From Bradymonas sediminis (GTDB taxonomy: Bacteria > Myxococcota_A > Bradymonadia > Bradymonadales > Bradymonadaceae), in assembly GCF_003258315.1 (NCBI RefSeq), contig NZ_CP030032.1, positions 3,970,501 through 4,034,500 on the forward strand: 64,000 bases of DNA. Direction: 5' to 3'. The translations under genes were made by a program, and so were the position numbers. This document shows, in pieces, positions 1-8,273 of this stretch. Positions within the stretch are counted from its first letter, which is position 1. Each line of letters starts with the position of its first letter. The notes beneath the pieces are model-generated. The model saw only the letters and a list, made by a program, of their open reading frames with translations, was not told the origin of the DNA and ran no database searches.

Positions 1-224
1 TCCATCAGGTGGCGGCGCGCGCGGGTATAGCGGTTATTCTCGGCGCTATCGCTGTCATGCTGGCGGCCCAGCACCAGGCGCACGATATTGGCCGGATGCC
101 CGGCGTACAGCGCGTCCTGCTCCTCGGTGTCGATGACATCGTAGGGCGGCGCCAGTAGGTCGGCAGGCTCGTCGCCGGCTTCCAAATGATAGCGAATTGC
201 GCGAAATCCTCGAATTTCAGCCAT
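1..224 (-). CDS. DUF1015 family protein (3' end beyond window)
   Basis: The first 74 residues of a protein are read on the minus strand from an ATG at 224; the rest lies beyond the left edge. The N-terminus begins MAEIRGFRAIRYHLE and is followed by LLAPPYDVIDTEEQ and HPANIVRLVLG. This pattern is typical of DUF1015 proteins, a widespread family of roughly 400 residues whose biochemical role is not established. The gene points away from the rest of the window and shares the 225-329 intergenic stretch with the 3' end of the thioredoxin-domain gene at 330. Family assignment is fairly secure from the N-terminus; function is unknown. Confidence 0.8.
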   Translation of the reverse strand, partial: MAEIRGFRAIRYHLEAGDEPADLLAPPYDVIDTEEQDALYAGHPANIVRLVLGRQHDSDSAENNRYTRARRHLM

Positions 225-329
225 TATATTATCGTCGTCTCAAAATGATGAATCGTTAACTTCTCTATAAAATACGCGCGGCGCTCACCCCGATGGCGGC
301 GCCGCGCGCGGCCCTAAAAACCGTATTTC

Positions 330-1730
330 TTATTGCTTCTCGGCGAGCGCCTCGCGAATCACGCGCACAAAACTCTCGGCCGGCTGCGCGCCCACAACGG
401 CGGTGCCGTCGATGATAAAGGTCGGCGTCCCCTGGAACCCCAGCGCCTGCGCCTGGGCGGTGTCCGCCTTGATCTCGGCGTCGTATTTGTCGCCCGCCAT
501 ATCCGCCTTAAACTTCTTCATATTCAGGCTAAGGCTCTTGGCGAGTTCCTCGAAAATGCCCGGCTCACCGAGGTCGGCCTGGCGCTCAAAGAGCAGGTCG
601 TGCATCTCCCAGAATTTACCCTGCTCACGCGCCGCGATCGACGCCTTCGCCGCCGGATGCGCCTGCGGATGAAAACTCAGGGGCATATGTTTAAAGACCA
701 CGCGCACCGAATCGTCCACCTCGGCCAGCGCCTCTTTGAGGTTCACGTCGGCCTTGGCGCAATAGGGGCATTCAAAATCCTCGAAGGCAAAAATCGTCAC
801 CTTCGCGTCTTTGGGCCCGCGCACCTGACCGGGATGAATGGTCAACTTGCTGGTATCAAAGCGCAGCACCTCTTCGGCCGGCTCCCCGAGGTCGCCCTCC
901 CCGTCCTTCATCGACGGGCCCGGAATCATCGGCAATTGGCGCTGATAGTTCTCGGCAACCAACGAGGCGTAGAGATTCGGCGGGACGTCGCCCTCGCCGA
1001 TCTTCTCTTCGGCCTGGGCGCGGCGCGCCTCGACGACCCTGGCAAACTCATCAAAGGGCAGCGCCCCGTTCATGCGCTCCCCGTTGATGAAGAACGCCGG
1101 CGTCCCCTCGACCTTCAACTCGGCGGCGAGCTTCAGGTCGCGCTCGATGATCTGCGTGGTCTCTTGTGCGTCGAAATCCTTGCGGAATTTCTCCACGTCC
1201 AACTTCAACATGCCCGCGTATTTGGCGACCCATTCTTTGAAATCGCCGTCGTGCTCGCGGAACGCGTCCTGGTTCTCAAAGAGCCAATCGTGCATCTCCC
1301 AGAAGCGCCCCTGGCGCGACGCGGCGATCGACGCGCGCGCGGCGTCCTCGGCCTGCGGGTGGAAGGAGAGCGGAAGCTGCTTAAAGACGATCTTCGTATC
1401 TTCCGGGAAGGTCTTAAAGATCTGCGACAGCGTCCCCGCGCCGCGGCGGCAATAGGGGCATTGGAAGTCCGAGAAGGTCACGATGGTGACCTTCGCCGAC
1501 ATCGGCCCCATCATCGGGCTGCGCATAATCGGGATGATATCACTATCCTGAAACGCCACCTGGGGAGCGCCCCCGACTTTCTTGGTCAGCGTCCCCGCGC
1601 TCGACTCGTTGGAGCTCGACGCGTCGGGCTTCGACATCGACGTACACCCCGCCGCCACAAGGATTGCCCACACCAGCAGCAGGGCCATCGGTCCAAGGTG
1701 CCCCAGGAAATTTGTTCGCTTTGAGGTCAT
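330..1730 (-). CDS. Lipoprotein with two tandem DsbA-like thioredoxin domains
   Basis: A 466-residue protein with a lipoprotein signal (hydrophobic segment about 14-28, lipobox VAAGC, Cys29 as the lipidated residue). Two complete DsbA/Thioredoxin_4-type domains follow. Each has a CPYC active site (about residues 91-94 and 321-324), the family motif FWEMHDWLFE or FWEMHDLLFE, and a cis-proline loop (GTPAFFING, GTPTFIIDG). Known single-domain relatives are periplasmic thiol-disulfide oxidoreductases acting on exported proteins; two intact active sites in one chain suggest an envelope oxidoreductase or isomerase. It lies downstream of the three-domain paralogue at 1941-3965 on the same strand, but a strong terminator separates them, so it probably has its own promoter. 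No DsbB or DsbD partner is visible nearby. Confidence 0.88.
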   Translation of the reverse strand: MTSKRTNFLGHLGPMALLLVWAILVAAGCTSMSKPDASSSNESSAGTLTKKVGGAPQVAFQDSDIIPIMRSPMMGPMSAKVTIVTFSDFQCPYCRRGAGTLSQIFKTFPEDTKIVFKQLPLSFHPQAEDAARASIAASRQGRFWEMHDWLFENQDAFREHDGDFKEWVAKYAGMLKLDVEKFRKDFDAQETTQIIERDLKLAAELKVEGTPAFFINGERMNGALPFDEFARVVEARRAQAEEKIGEGDVPPNLYASLVAENYQRQLPMIPGPSMKDGEGDLGEPAEEVLRFDTSKLTIHPGQVRGPKDAKVTIFAFEDFECPYCAKADVNLKEALAEVDDSVRVVFKHMPLSFHPQAHPAAKASIAAREQGKFWEMHDLLFERQADLGEPGIFEELAKSLSLNMKKFKADMAGDKYDAEIKADTAQAQALGFQGTPTFIIDGTAVVGAQPAESFVRVIREALAEKQ

Positions 1731-1850
1731 TATTTATCCGAACGCAATGAAGTGAATACCAACATCCTCGGCGACCCTACTTCGCTCACCGAGCTTCATC
1801 AAGTCACACGCCGCGCCATATTCTAGGCACCTCTTCGCCAAGCCAAATAA

Positions 1851-1884
1851 AAAGCCCGCGACTCCAAAAGGAGTCGCGGGCTTT
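1851..1884 (-). terminator. Intrinsic terminator of the three-domain thioredoxin gene
   Basis: Perfect 15-bp stem (AAAGCCCGCGACTCC and its complement) with a four-base AAAA loop. On the minus strand the stem runs straight into a T-rich tract (CTTTTTATTTGG). It lies 57 bp past the stop of the gene ending at 1941 and so ends that transcript before the next minus-strand gene. Confidence 0.9.
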
Positions 1885-1940
1885 CGTGCTTTTAGCGCCG
1901 ATAGCCGCCGAGAATCTCAGCGGCTATCAACTCGGCCAAA

Positions 1941-3965
1941 TTACTTGGCTTCTTTCAGCGCGCGGTCGATCGCTTCTTTGAACTTCGAAGCAGGCTGTGC
2001 GCCGACGAGACGCTCGCCGTTGATGAAGAACGCGGGCGTTCCACGAACGCCAACCTTGGAACCCTGCGCCATGTCGGCGTCGATGATCTTCTGATACTCG
2101 GGGTTCTTCAGGTCTTTTTTGAACTTCTCGACGTTCAGGCCGAGCTTCTCGGCGTAGCCGATATAGGTGTCGTCGGAGCCCAGGTTACGCTGGTTCTCGA
2201 AGAGCAGGTCGTGCATCTCCCAGAATTTGCCCTGCTCGCCGGCAGCCATGGCGGCTTTCGACGCGCCCGGAGCCTTCTTGTGGAAGGGCAGCGGGTAATG
2301 CTTGAACGCGACTTTGACTTTGCCGTCATAGTCAGCGATCGCCTCTTTCAGGCTGGCATCGCCACGTTTGCAATAGGGGCACTCAAAATCGGAATACTCG
2401 ACGATCGTGACCGGAGCGTTCTTCGGTCCGAGGATGGGCGCGTTACCCAAAGCGAGGTCCTTGACGTCGACCTTTGCAGCCGGAGCGGCCGGTGCGGCCG
2501 GAGCTTTCGGGGCGCTGGCCTTATTCTTCTCGACCAGGGCTTTGTAGAGGTCATCACCCGACAATTTCTTGCTGGCTTTGAGCTCCTTGGCCAATTTGAT
2601 CTGCTTGTCGATCTCGGCTTTGAAGGACGGGAACGGCTGCGCACCACGAAGGTTGACGCCGTTGATCCAGAAGTTCGGGGTGCCACGCGCGCCAACTTTG
2701 CCGGCCAGCTTAAGGTCACGCTCAACCTGAGCGGCGATGGCCGGATCGTTATAATCCTTTTTGAATTTGGCGACGTTCAGGCCAAGCTGCTCGGCCAGGC
2801 CGGCAGCATATCCCTCGAAGTCGGCCGATTTGCTCTTGAACTCACGATGCTTCTCGAAGAGCAGGTCGTGCATCTCCCAGAATTTACCCTGACGGTCAGC
2901 CGCCAGCGAAGCGCGCGCAGCCGGCTTGGCTTCAGCATGCATGGCCAAGGGCAGTTGCTTGAACACGAAACGAACTTCGTTGCCGTACTCTTCTTTGATC
3001 TGCTTCACGGTCGGAACGACCTTGCTGCAGAAGGGGCATTGGAAGTCGGAGAATTCAACGATGGTGACCAACGGATCTTTGGTATTTCCGAAGACCGGGT
3101 CATTGGACTCGACCGGGATGAACTCAACGGAGGGACCAGCCGGCTTTGCAGCAGAAGGCTTGTTGTCAGCTTTGCCGCCGTCGAAGTTCTTGGCGACCAT
3201 TTTGCCGTAGACGTCAGCGCGAGCCACGCCGCCTTTCATCAGGCTCTTGGCCTCTTTCAGGTGCGCTTCAACGATCTCTTCGAACGCAGCCAGCGGCTTG
3301 GCGCCGACGACGCGCTCACCGTTGACGAAGAAGTGCGGGGTGCCACGAACGGCAACCTTTCCGCCGAGTTCCATGTCGTCTTTGACGATCTGGTGGGTCT
3401 TGGGATCATCGAAATCCTTATTGAATTTCTCGATATCAAGGCCGAGCGTTTTGGCGTGTCCGCCAGCCCACTCTTTCATATCGTCGCCGTGGTTGCGGAT
3501 CTCTTTCTGGTTTTTGAACAACCAGTCGTGCATCTCCCAGAATTTACCCTGGTTGCCGGCAGCGATCGCGGCATACGACGCGGGGGTCGCCTGCGGATGC
3601 ATGGGCAGCGGGTAATGCTTGAAGACGACCTTCACGTCGTCGGGGTATTTCTTCTGAAGCTGCTCCATCGTCGTCGCGCCACGGGCGCAGAAGGGGCATT
3701 GGAAGTCCGAGAATTCAACCACAGTAACCAACGCCGATTCTTTTCCAAGAATGAAGCTGTCGCCGATCGGAAGGGCCGTTCCATCGCCCTCGGTGCCACG
3801 CTCGCCGCTGGGGCTCGGCGCAACTGCTGCCGAGCCGGAGTCGCCGGCGTTGCCGGATTTGTTGGTCATATTTGAGACGAAGAAGCCGCCTGCAAATGCA
3901 ATCAAAGCTACGACGACGATCACCAGAAGGCGCGCCGTAGGGTTTCCACTATTTTCTTGTGCCAT
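1941..3965 (-). CDS. Membrane-anchored protein with three tandem DsbA-like thioredoxin domains
   Basis: A 674-residue protein starting at the ATG at 3965, preceded by AAAGGAA; the frame is open further upstream but has no better start. An N-terminal membrane anchor (about residues 12-30) is followed by a low-complexity linker and three DsbA/Thioredoxin_4-type domains. Active sites are CPFC (about 90-93), CPFC (about 310-313) and CPYC (about 529-532). Each domain repeats the FWEMHD motif and a GTP(H/N/A)F cis-proline loop. An Ala/Pro-rich linker (PKAPAAPAAPAAK) precedes domain three. It is probably a periplasm-facing disulfide oxidoreductase. Three domains in one chain is unusual, and the adjacent two-domain lipoprotein suggests growth by internal duplication. 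Confidence 0.9.
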   Translation of the reverse strand: MAQENSGNPTARLLVIVVVALIAFAGGFFVSNMTNKSGNAGDSGSAAVAPSPSGERGTEGDGTALPIGDSFILGKESALVTVVEFSDFQCPFCARGATTMEQLQKKYPDDVKVVFKHYPLPMHPQATPASYAAIAAGNQGKFWEMHDWLFKNQKEIRNHGDDMKEWAGGHAKTLGLDIEKFNKDFDDPKTHQIVKDDMELGGKVAVRGTPHFFVNGERVVGAKPLAAFEEIVEAHLKEAKSLMKGGVARADVYGKMVAKNFDGGKADNKPSAAKPAGPSVEFIPVESNDPVFGNTKDPLVTIVEFSDFQCPFCSKVVPTVKQIKEEYGNEVRFVFKQLPLAMHAEAKPAARASLAADRQGKFWEMHDLLFEKHREFKSKSADFEGYAAGLAEQLGLNVAKFKKDYNDPAIAAQVERDLKLAGKVGARGTPNFWINGVNLRGAQPFPSFKAEIDKQIKLAKELKASKKLSGDDLYKALVEKNKASAPKAPAAPAAPAAKVDVKDLALGNAPILGPKNAPVTIVEYSDFECPYCKRGDASLKEAIADYDGKVKVAFKHYPLPFHKKAPGASKAAMAAGEQGKFWEMHDLLFENQRNLGSDDTYIGYAEKLGLNVEKFKKDLKNPEYQKIIDADMAQGSKVGVRGTPAFFINGERLVGAQPASKFKEAIDRALKEAK

Positions 3966-4312
3966 AATCTTGAAATTCCTTTCAAAGGGTGTCCGACCGC
4001 TCGCCATCGAGAGGTCATCCGAACTAAAATTTAACGTCTTAAAAATATATTAATCTTCTCGTCACTCATCCGATATCGCTGGAAGCGGGCAACATATTCT
4101 ATCCAAATATGCTGCGGCGCCGCTTTTTAGCCATCGATTCGTCGTTTCGCGCTTGCCTTTACCCCGAACCCTGCATTTGATGCAAGTATTCGGACGCCGA
4201 AGTAATCCCTCCCAGTAGAGAGGCGATCACCGAGGCTCAGGAATCATTGGCGGGGCACTGCGCCCGCGCTGATTAAAGCGGAAACACGATAAGTTCAGAA
4301 GTTGAAGCGTAC
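3966..4312. other. Intergenic region, no gene seen
   Basis: About 350 bp between two minus-strand genes. It must hold the promoter of the three-domain thioredoxin gene; an AT-rich patch at about 4027-4060 is a candidate but no convincing -35/-10 pair was found. No structured RNA was recognised. Confidence 0.4.
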
Positions 4313-5074
4313 TTAGACCCGTGGGGGCTGCTCGGGAAGACGCGGATGCCCGGATTGCGGTCCCACACGAAGATGGGCCCAGGGGCGGGTTTCGAGGGTA
4401 GGTGCATCTGCAGGATGCTCAAAATGATGACGCGGGATAGGAACGCCAGCAGGCGCTGCGACGCGCATCGACTCGGCCACCGGTGGCATGGCGTTGCATT
4501 GCTCGAGGTGGCGGGTCGTACACATCAAATTATCTTCAACCGGCACATGTCGCCGCGGCGCGGTCTCGACGGAGAGCGCGACCAGGGCGGAGCCGACCTG
4601 ATGAATATTGCGCGGAGCTTCTCGCTCACCCGCGCTCTCTTCGAGCGCGAGAAAGATCGAGTCCACCACCGAGGCGGCCTCTTTCTCGCCGCGCCACCGC
4701 ACGATATAGCGCGGCAGCGTCGAGATGGGCTCGCCTGCCGACTCGAAGCAGAGGTTAAACGAGGGGTCGGCATCGGCATCGTCGCTCAGACCAAGCCCAC
4801 AGGGCGACGCGCCAGCGAGCTCATCCGAGGCATCCTCGGTGACCTGCGCGAGGGTCTCACCGTCCCAATCCTGGCGCACCGAAATATCTTGCTCCAAAAA
4901 CCCGTGCAAGCCGACCGTATCAAACGCCGGCGTATTCATGCAGCGCTGCGCCCCGGCCATCGCATGCGAGGTCGCCGGGATCGCAAACACAACCATGCCG
5001 ATCGCCAACAACACCCCCGCCAAAATGGCGATGCTGATGCATTCACGGACTGAGTTGTGCGGGGTGGGGAACAT
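4313..5074 (-). CDS. Secreted protein of unknown function
   Basis: A 253-residue open frame whose N-terminus has a hydrophobic segment (about residues 14-34, AILAGVLLAIGMVVFAIPA) ending in a plausible signal-peptidase site (SHAMA), so the product is probably exported. The mature part is acidic in its first half, has several cysteines (RCMNTP, SPCGLG, NLCFES, LMCTTR, EQCNAM) and a Pro/His-rich C-terminus. I recognise no family. A competing plus-strand frame (4346-5053) covers almost the same DNA but lacks any signal or hydrophobic core, so I prefer the minus strand. Gene reality is moderately supported; function is unknown. Confidence 0.55.
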   Translation of the reverse strand: MFPTPHNSVRECISIAILAGVLLAIGMVVFAIPATSHAMAGAQRCMNTPAFDTVGLHGFLEQDISVRQDWDGETLAQVTEDASDELAGASPCGLGLSDDADADPSFNLCFESAGEPISTLPRYIVRWRGEKEAASVVDSIFLALEESAGEREAPRNIHQVGSALVALSVETAPRRHVPVEDNLMCTTRHLEQCNAMPPVAESMRVAAPAGVPIPRHHFEHPADAPTLETRPWAHLRVGPQSGHPRLPEQPPRV

Positions 5075-5423
5075 GATATCTGGTAATTATCCGAGCAAAT
5101 AATGCGAATTAAACTTCAACGAACGCCAGGGTGTTTTTGCGATAGCGAAACCACGACCTTCGGCGATTCATTCCATCGCAGGGCGGCCCAACGGGCGAAA
5201 AAGCCCGAAGAACCTGCAATTGGCGGATTCTAAAGCACTTCCAATGCCGATTCAAGCCGCCCCGCACTTAGGCCGTGCGGACCTGCGCCGCAGCCGCCAC
5301 GGCGCGCCTGGCGATAATAATCGCCAGAGTCTGTTGCATCAGCGCGATTTACGATAAATCATGGCCGCGTTGGGTCTCATTGCAACCGCAGACCCTCAAT
5401 TTACCCACCACCTGAGCCACCTT
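5075..5423. other. Divergent intergenic region
   Basis: About 350 bp between the minus-strand secreted protein and the plus-strand sugar genes, so it should hold promoters for both. An open frame begins at an ATG at 5361, but homology to the oxidoreductase family starts only after 5424. I saw no clear operator or RNA element. Confidence 0.4.
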
Positions 5424-6464
5424 GTGAAGTCCACCCCGATCACTTTTGCCCTCGTCGGTTGCGGCCGCGTCGCCCGCCAACATCTGCGCGCGCTTCGCCA
5501 CCACAGCGGGCGCGCCGAGCTTATCGCGGTGTGCGACCCCGACCCCGAGCGGCGACGCGCGGCGAGCCTGGAGCATGGCGCCCCCGAGTTTGCTTCGCTC
5601 GAAGTGTTGCTCAAAGACACGCGTCCCGACGTGCTGATCCTCACCTCGCCCAGCGGCCTGCACCCCGAGCAGGCAATCCTAGGCGCCCAGCGCGGCTGCC
5701 ATATCATCTGCGAGAAGCCGATCGCGACCCATTGGGAAGATGGCCTGCGCATGGTCGAAGCGTGCGAGGCGGCCGACAAAACACTCTTTATCGTCAAGCA
5801 ATTGCGCTATAACCCGACCCTGCAATTGCTCAAAAACGCGCTGGATGCGCAGCGCTTCGGCGATGTGCACCTGATCGATATCGACGTCTTCTGGACGCGC
5901 CCGCAAGACTATTATGACGCGGAAGACTGGCGCGGAACCCGCAAATTGGACGGCGGCGCATTCCTGAACCAGACCAGCCATTATATCGATCTTCTGAGTT
6001 GGCTCTTCGGCCCGGTCGCCGACGTGCACGCGTTCACCGCGACGCTCGGGCGCAAGATTGAGGTCGAGGATTCGGGCGTGCTCAACCTGCGCTGGCGCGC
6101 CGGCACGCTGGGGTCGATGAGCGTCACGATGCTCACCTACCCCGAGAACCTTCGCGCCTCGATGACCATCGCCGGCAGCCGAGGCACCGCGGTCCTGGGC
6201 GGCAAGGCCTGCGATCAGATCGAGACCTGGCGCTTTGAAGACGCCAATACGAGCGCGCCCGACGACGATATCGACGCGATCAACCAGCAAACCCGCGACT
6301 TCTATGGCAACGGCCATCTTCGCTATTATGCCAACGTCCTCGACGCGCTCCAGCACGGCGCGCCGGTCGACGTCGACGGGCGAGAAGGGCTAAAATCGCT
6401 GGAGATCATCGAGGCGGCTTATCGGTCGGCGCGCCTGAAAACCAGCGTGGAGTTGCCACTATGA
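5424..6464 (+). CDS. Gfo/Idh/MocA-family NAD(P)-dependent sugar oxidoreductase (WbpB/WlbA-like)
   Basis: A 346-residue protein. The family's N-terminal Rossmann strand (TFALVGCGRVARQH) starts just after a GTG at 5424; an ATG at 5361 would add 21 residues without homology, so GTG is preferred, though no strong ribosome-binding site is visible. Family marks include the EKP motif (ICEKPIATHWEDG, substrate/cofactor lysine) and the C-terminal alpha/beta domain (GGAFLNQTSHYIDLLSWLFG). These enzymes oxidise or reduce a hydroxyl of nucleotide-activated sugars, for example C3 of UDP-GlcNAcA. The stop overlaps the start of the acetyltransferase gene by ATGA. With the aminotransferase at 13204 this is the oxidation/transamination/acetylation set for a 3-acetamido sugar. 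Confidence 0.85.
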   Translation: MKSTPITFALVGCGRVARQHLRALRHHSGRAELIAVCDPDPERRRAASLEHGAPEFASLEVLLKDTRPDVLILTSPSGLHPEQAILGAQRGCHIICEKPIATHWEDGLRMVEACEAADKTLFIVKQLRYNPTLQLLKNALDAQRFGDVHLIDIDVFWTRPQDYYDAEDWRGTRKLDGGAFLNQTSHYIDLLSWLFGPVADVHAFTATLGRKIEVEDSGVLNLRWRAGTLGSMSVTMLTYPENLRASMTIAGSRGTAVLGGKACDQIETWRFEDANTSAPDDDIDAINQQTRDFYGNGHLRYYANVLDALQHGAPVDVDGREGLKSLEIIEAAYRSARLKTSVELPL

Positions 6465-7045
6465 GCGCGGTCACAGCCCACCCCAGCGCCATCATCGACC
6501 CGGGCGCGACGATCGGCGACGGCACCCGCATCTGGCACTTCTCGCATATCTGCGCGGGCGCCGAGATCGGGGCGAATTGCTCGCTGGGGCAAAATGTATT
6601 CGTCGCCGGCGGCGCCCGCATCGGCGCGGGCTCAAAGATCCAGAATAACGTCTCGATCTTCGACGGTGTCGTGCTTGCCGAAGACGTCTTCGTCGGCCCC
6701 AGCGCCGTCTTTACCAATGTGCGCCACCCCCGCGCGCACGTCTCGCGCCGCTCAGAATACGGCGCGACCCGCGTCGGCCGCGGCGCCAGCATCGGCGCGA
6801 ACGCCACCATTGTCTGCGGCTCAACCGCCCACCCCCGAGTCATCGGGGAATACGCGCTGGTCGGCGCCGGTTCGGTCGTCACATGCGATCTCCGCGCGCA
6901 CGCGCTCGTCGTCGGCAACCCGGCGCGCCAAATCGGCTGGGTATGCGCATGTGGTGAGCGGCTCGACGACGACCTCATATGCGCGCGCTGCGCAAATCAG
7001 TACCGCTTGGCCGGCGAGCAGATTGAGCGCGTCCCCGCCCAATAA
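6461..7045 (+). CDS. Hexapeptide-repeat N-acetyltransferase (WbpD/WlbB-like)
   Basis: A 194-residue protein made of left-handed beta-helix hexapeptide repeats (IDPGATIGDGTRIWHFSHI, IGANCSLGQNVFVAGG, IGAGSKIQNNVSIFDG) ending in GNPARQIGWVC, as in the WbpD/WlbB acetyltransferases that acetylate the 3-amino group of UDP-amino sugars. The C-terminus carries a four-cysteine ribbon-like motif (CACGERLDDDLICARC), a tail also seen in some relatives. Start codon overlaps the upstream stop (ATGA), so it is translationally coupled to the oxidoreductase. The matching aminotransferase lies 6 kb downstream, beyond the BREX-like cassette. Confidence 0.87.
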   Translation: MSAVTAHPSAIIDPGATIGDGTRIWHFSHICAGAEIGANCSLGQNVFVAGGARIGAGSKIQNNVSIFDGVVLAEDVFVGPSAVFTNVRHPRAHVSRRSEYGATRVGRGASIGANATIVCGSTAHPRVIGEYALVGAGSVVTCDLRAHALVVGNPARQIGWVCACGERLDDDLICARCANQYRLAGEQIERVPAQ

Positions 7046-7180
7046 GATCTTTATTGCGACGTCAATCTCGGGACATCGAAAATACCTGCAAAATAGTTAC
7101 TTGTCATTTGATCAGGTGTGCCGATAAATATTAGCCCGGGATTGAGCACTCGAATCCACTGACTTTCTGTATTTCAGACG

Positions 7181-7213
7181 GACAACCTGCAAGCGCGGGC
7201 TGTCAGTTTTTTT
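7181..7213 (+). terminator. Possible terminator between sugar genes and the BREX-like cassette
   Basis: An imperfect hairpin (GACAACC pairing with GGGCTGTC, one mismatch) is followed by AG and seven Ts at 7207-7213. If real it separates the sugar genes from the four-gene cassette starting at 7259. The long loop and mismatch make it weaker than the other terminators here. Confidence 0.4.
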
Positions 7214-7258
7214 ATACCTCAAATACTTCTCAAATTTTGGTTCCAAAGGGAGCGCGCG

Positions 7259-8158
7259 ATGACCCAAGATGCAGTCGAAACAACTCAAGACAAAAAAGAT
7301 CCGACGCAAGAATTGGCCGAGGCGCTTTATCAGCAATTAAAAACGCACGCCCGGCGGGTCAAACGCACCGAAAAACTCCTCAAGCAGGTTCAGGGGAAGG
7401 CGCCCTCGCCGGCCACATTTACCGATTGGCTCGACATCGCCCAGAGCCTGGAGGGCTATGCGCTCGGCGTGCCCGAGCTCGACGCCCAACGCGAAGCGTT
7501 GCTCAAGCAGATCGACAGCGGCATGCAGAAGCTGCGCCTAAAAACGCGCATGACCTTCTTCGCCGAGTTGGAGAAGCGCGCCGCCGAGAGCAATATCAAA
7601 TTGCAAAAGCTCTCAGACACCCCCTATGTCGCCTACGCCGACCCGATGACGCTTGAGGTCGACTTCGATCTGGGCTGCACCCGCGTGCTCTACGGCCACG
7701 AGCTTATCTGCGAGGTCGAACTCGACGCGCGAAAACTCCTCGACGCCCGCGAAAACGCGCTCAAAGAGATCAAGAAACAGGCGCTCGATTCCGAGGAGTT
7801 TTTCAACGCCCTGCACGCATCCTATCGCACTGTTCTAGCGGCCGAGGGCCTGCCCTACGGCGAGCGCGTAGACCTGGTCGATGTGTTGATGCCGATGTCG
7901 ATGATGCGCCTATCCCGCGCGAACTGGCGAAAAAAGGGCGTCGACGCCCTTCAACCATTCACCCGCCACCAACTCGCCTGGCAGCTCAGCCAACTGCGCC
8001 GCGACGCGATGCTGGAGCACGACGGCAAGCGCCTGGATATCGGCGCCGCCACCGGTGGCTCCACCCGCGACAAACGCAATGTGCTCTATATTCCGATCGG
8101 CTCCGGAAACGGGCAATATTACCGCTCTATTCGATTCACCGCCGCGCCTGCGGCCTGA
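7259..8158 (+). CDS. Unknown protein, first gene of the BREX-like ATPase/helicase cassette
   Basis: A 299-residue soluble protein starting at an ATG preceded by AAAGGGAG. The N-terminal ~150 residues are charged and helical with coiled-coil character (for example ALYQQLKTHARRVKRTEKLL). The C-terminal part is compact and includes VDVLMPMSMMRLSRANWRKK and a glycine-rich end (IPIGSGNGQYYRSIRF). No signal peptide or membrane segment, and no nuclease, methyltransferase or TerB signature that I can see. It is followed by two BrxD-like ATPases and a helicase on the same strand (115-bp gap, then short gap and overlap), so it is probably a dedicated partner or specificity subunit. I do not recognise the family. 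Confidence 0.75.
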   Translation: MTQDAVETTQDKKDPTQELAEALYQQLKTHARRVKRTEKLLKQVQGKAPSPATFTDWLDIAQSLEGYALGVPELDAQREALLKQIDSGMQKLRLKTRMTFFAELEKRAAESNIKLQKLSDTPYVAYADPMTLEVDFDLGCTRVLYGHELICEVELDARKLLDARENALKEIKKQALDSEEFFNALHASYRTVLAAEGLPYGERVDLVDVLMPMSMMRLSRANWRKKGVDALQPFTRHQLAWQLSQLRRDAMLEHDGKRLDIGAATGGSTRDKRNVLYIPIGSGNGQYYRSIRFTAAPAA

Positions 8159-8273
8159 ATCAGCCTCATCATGCACAAGATTCATCGAGCGAGCAGCGCG
8201 GCGCGCGTGAAGCACGCGTGCTCATCAAACTTGTCTCGCTCAAGCATTCCATATACGGCCCGAGAAACCAGCT

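Noticed and set aside
333-1724. Long plus-strand open frame opposite the two-domain thioredoxin gene
   Set aside because: It is an antisense shadow of GC-rich coding DNA; the minus strand has the lipoprotein signal and two complete thioredoxin domains.
2211-3875. 554-codon plus-strand open frame opposite the three-domain thioredoxin gene
   Set aside because: Low-complexity mirror of the conserved repeats; no start site or domain, and the minus strand encodes three clear domains.
4346-5053. Plus-strand 235-codon frame overlapping the secreted unknown
   Set aside because: No signal, domain or ribosome-binding site, while the minus-strand alternative has a good signal peptide. Some uncertainty remains.
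5679-6356. Minus-strand frame of 225 codons opposite the oxidoreductase
   Set aside because: Shadow of the Gfo/Idh/MocA gene, which has a Rossmann motif and the EKP site.
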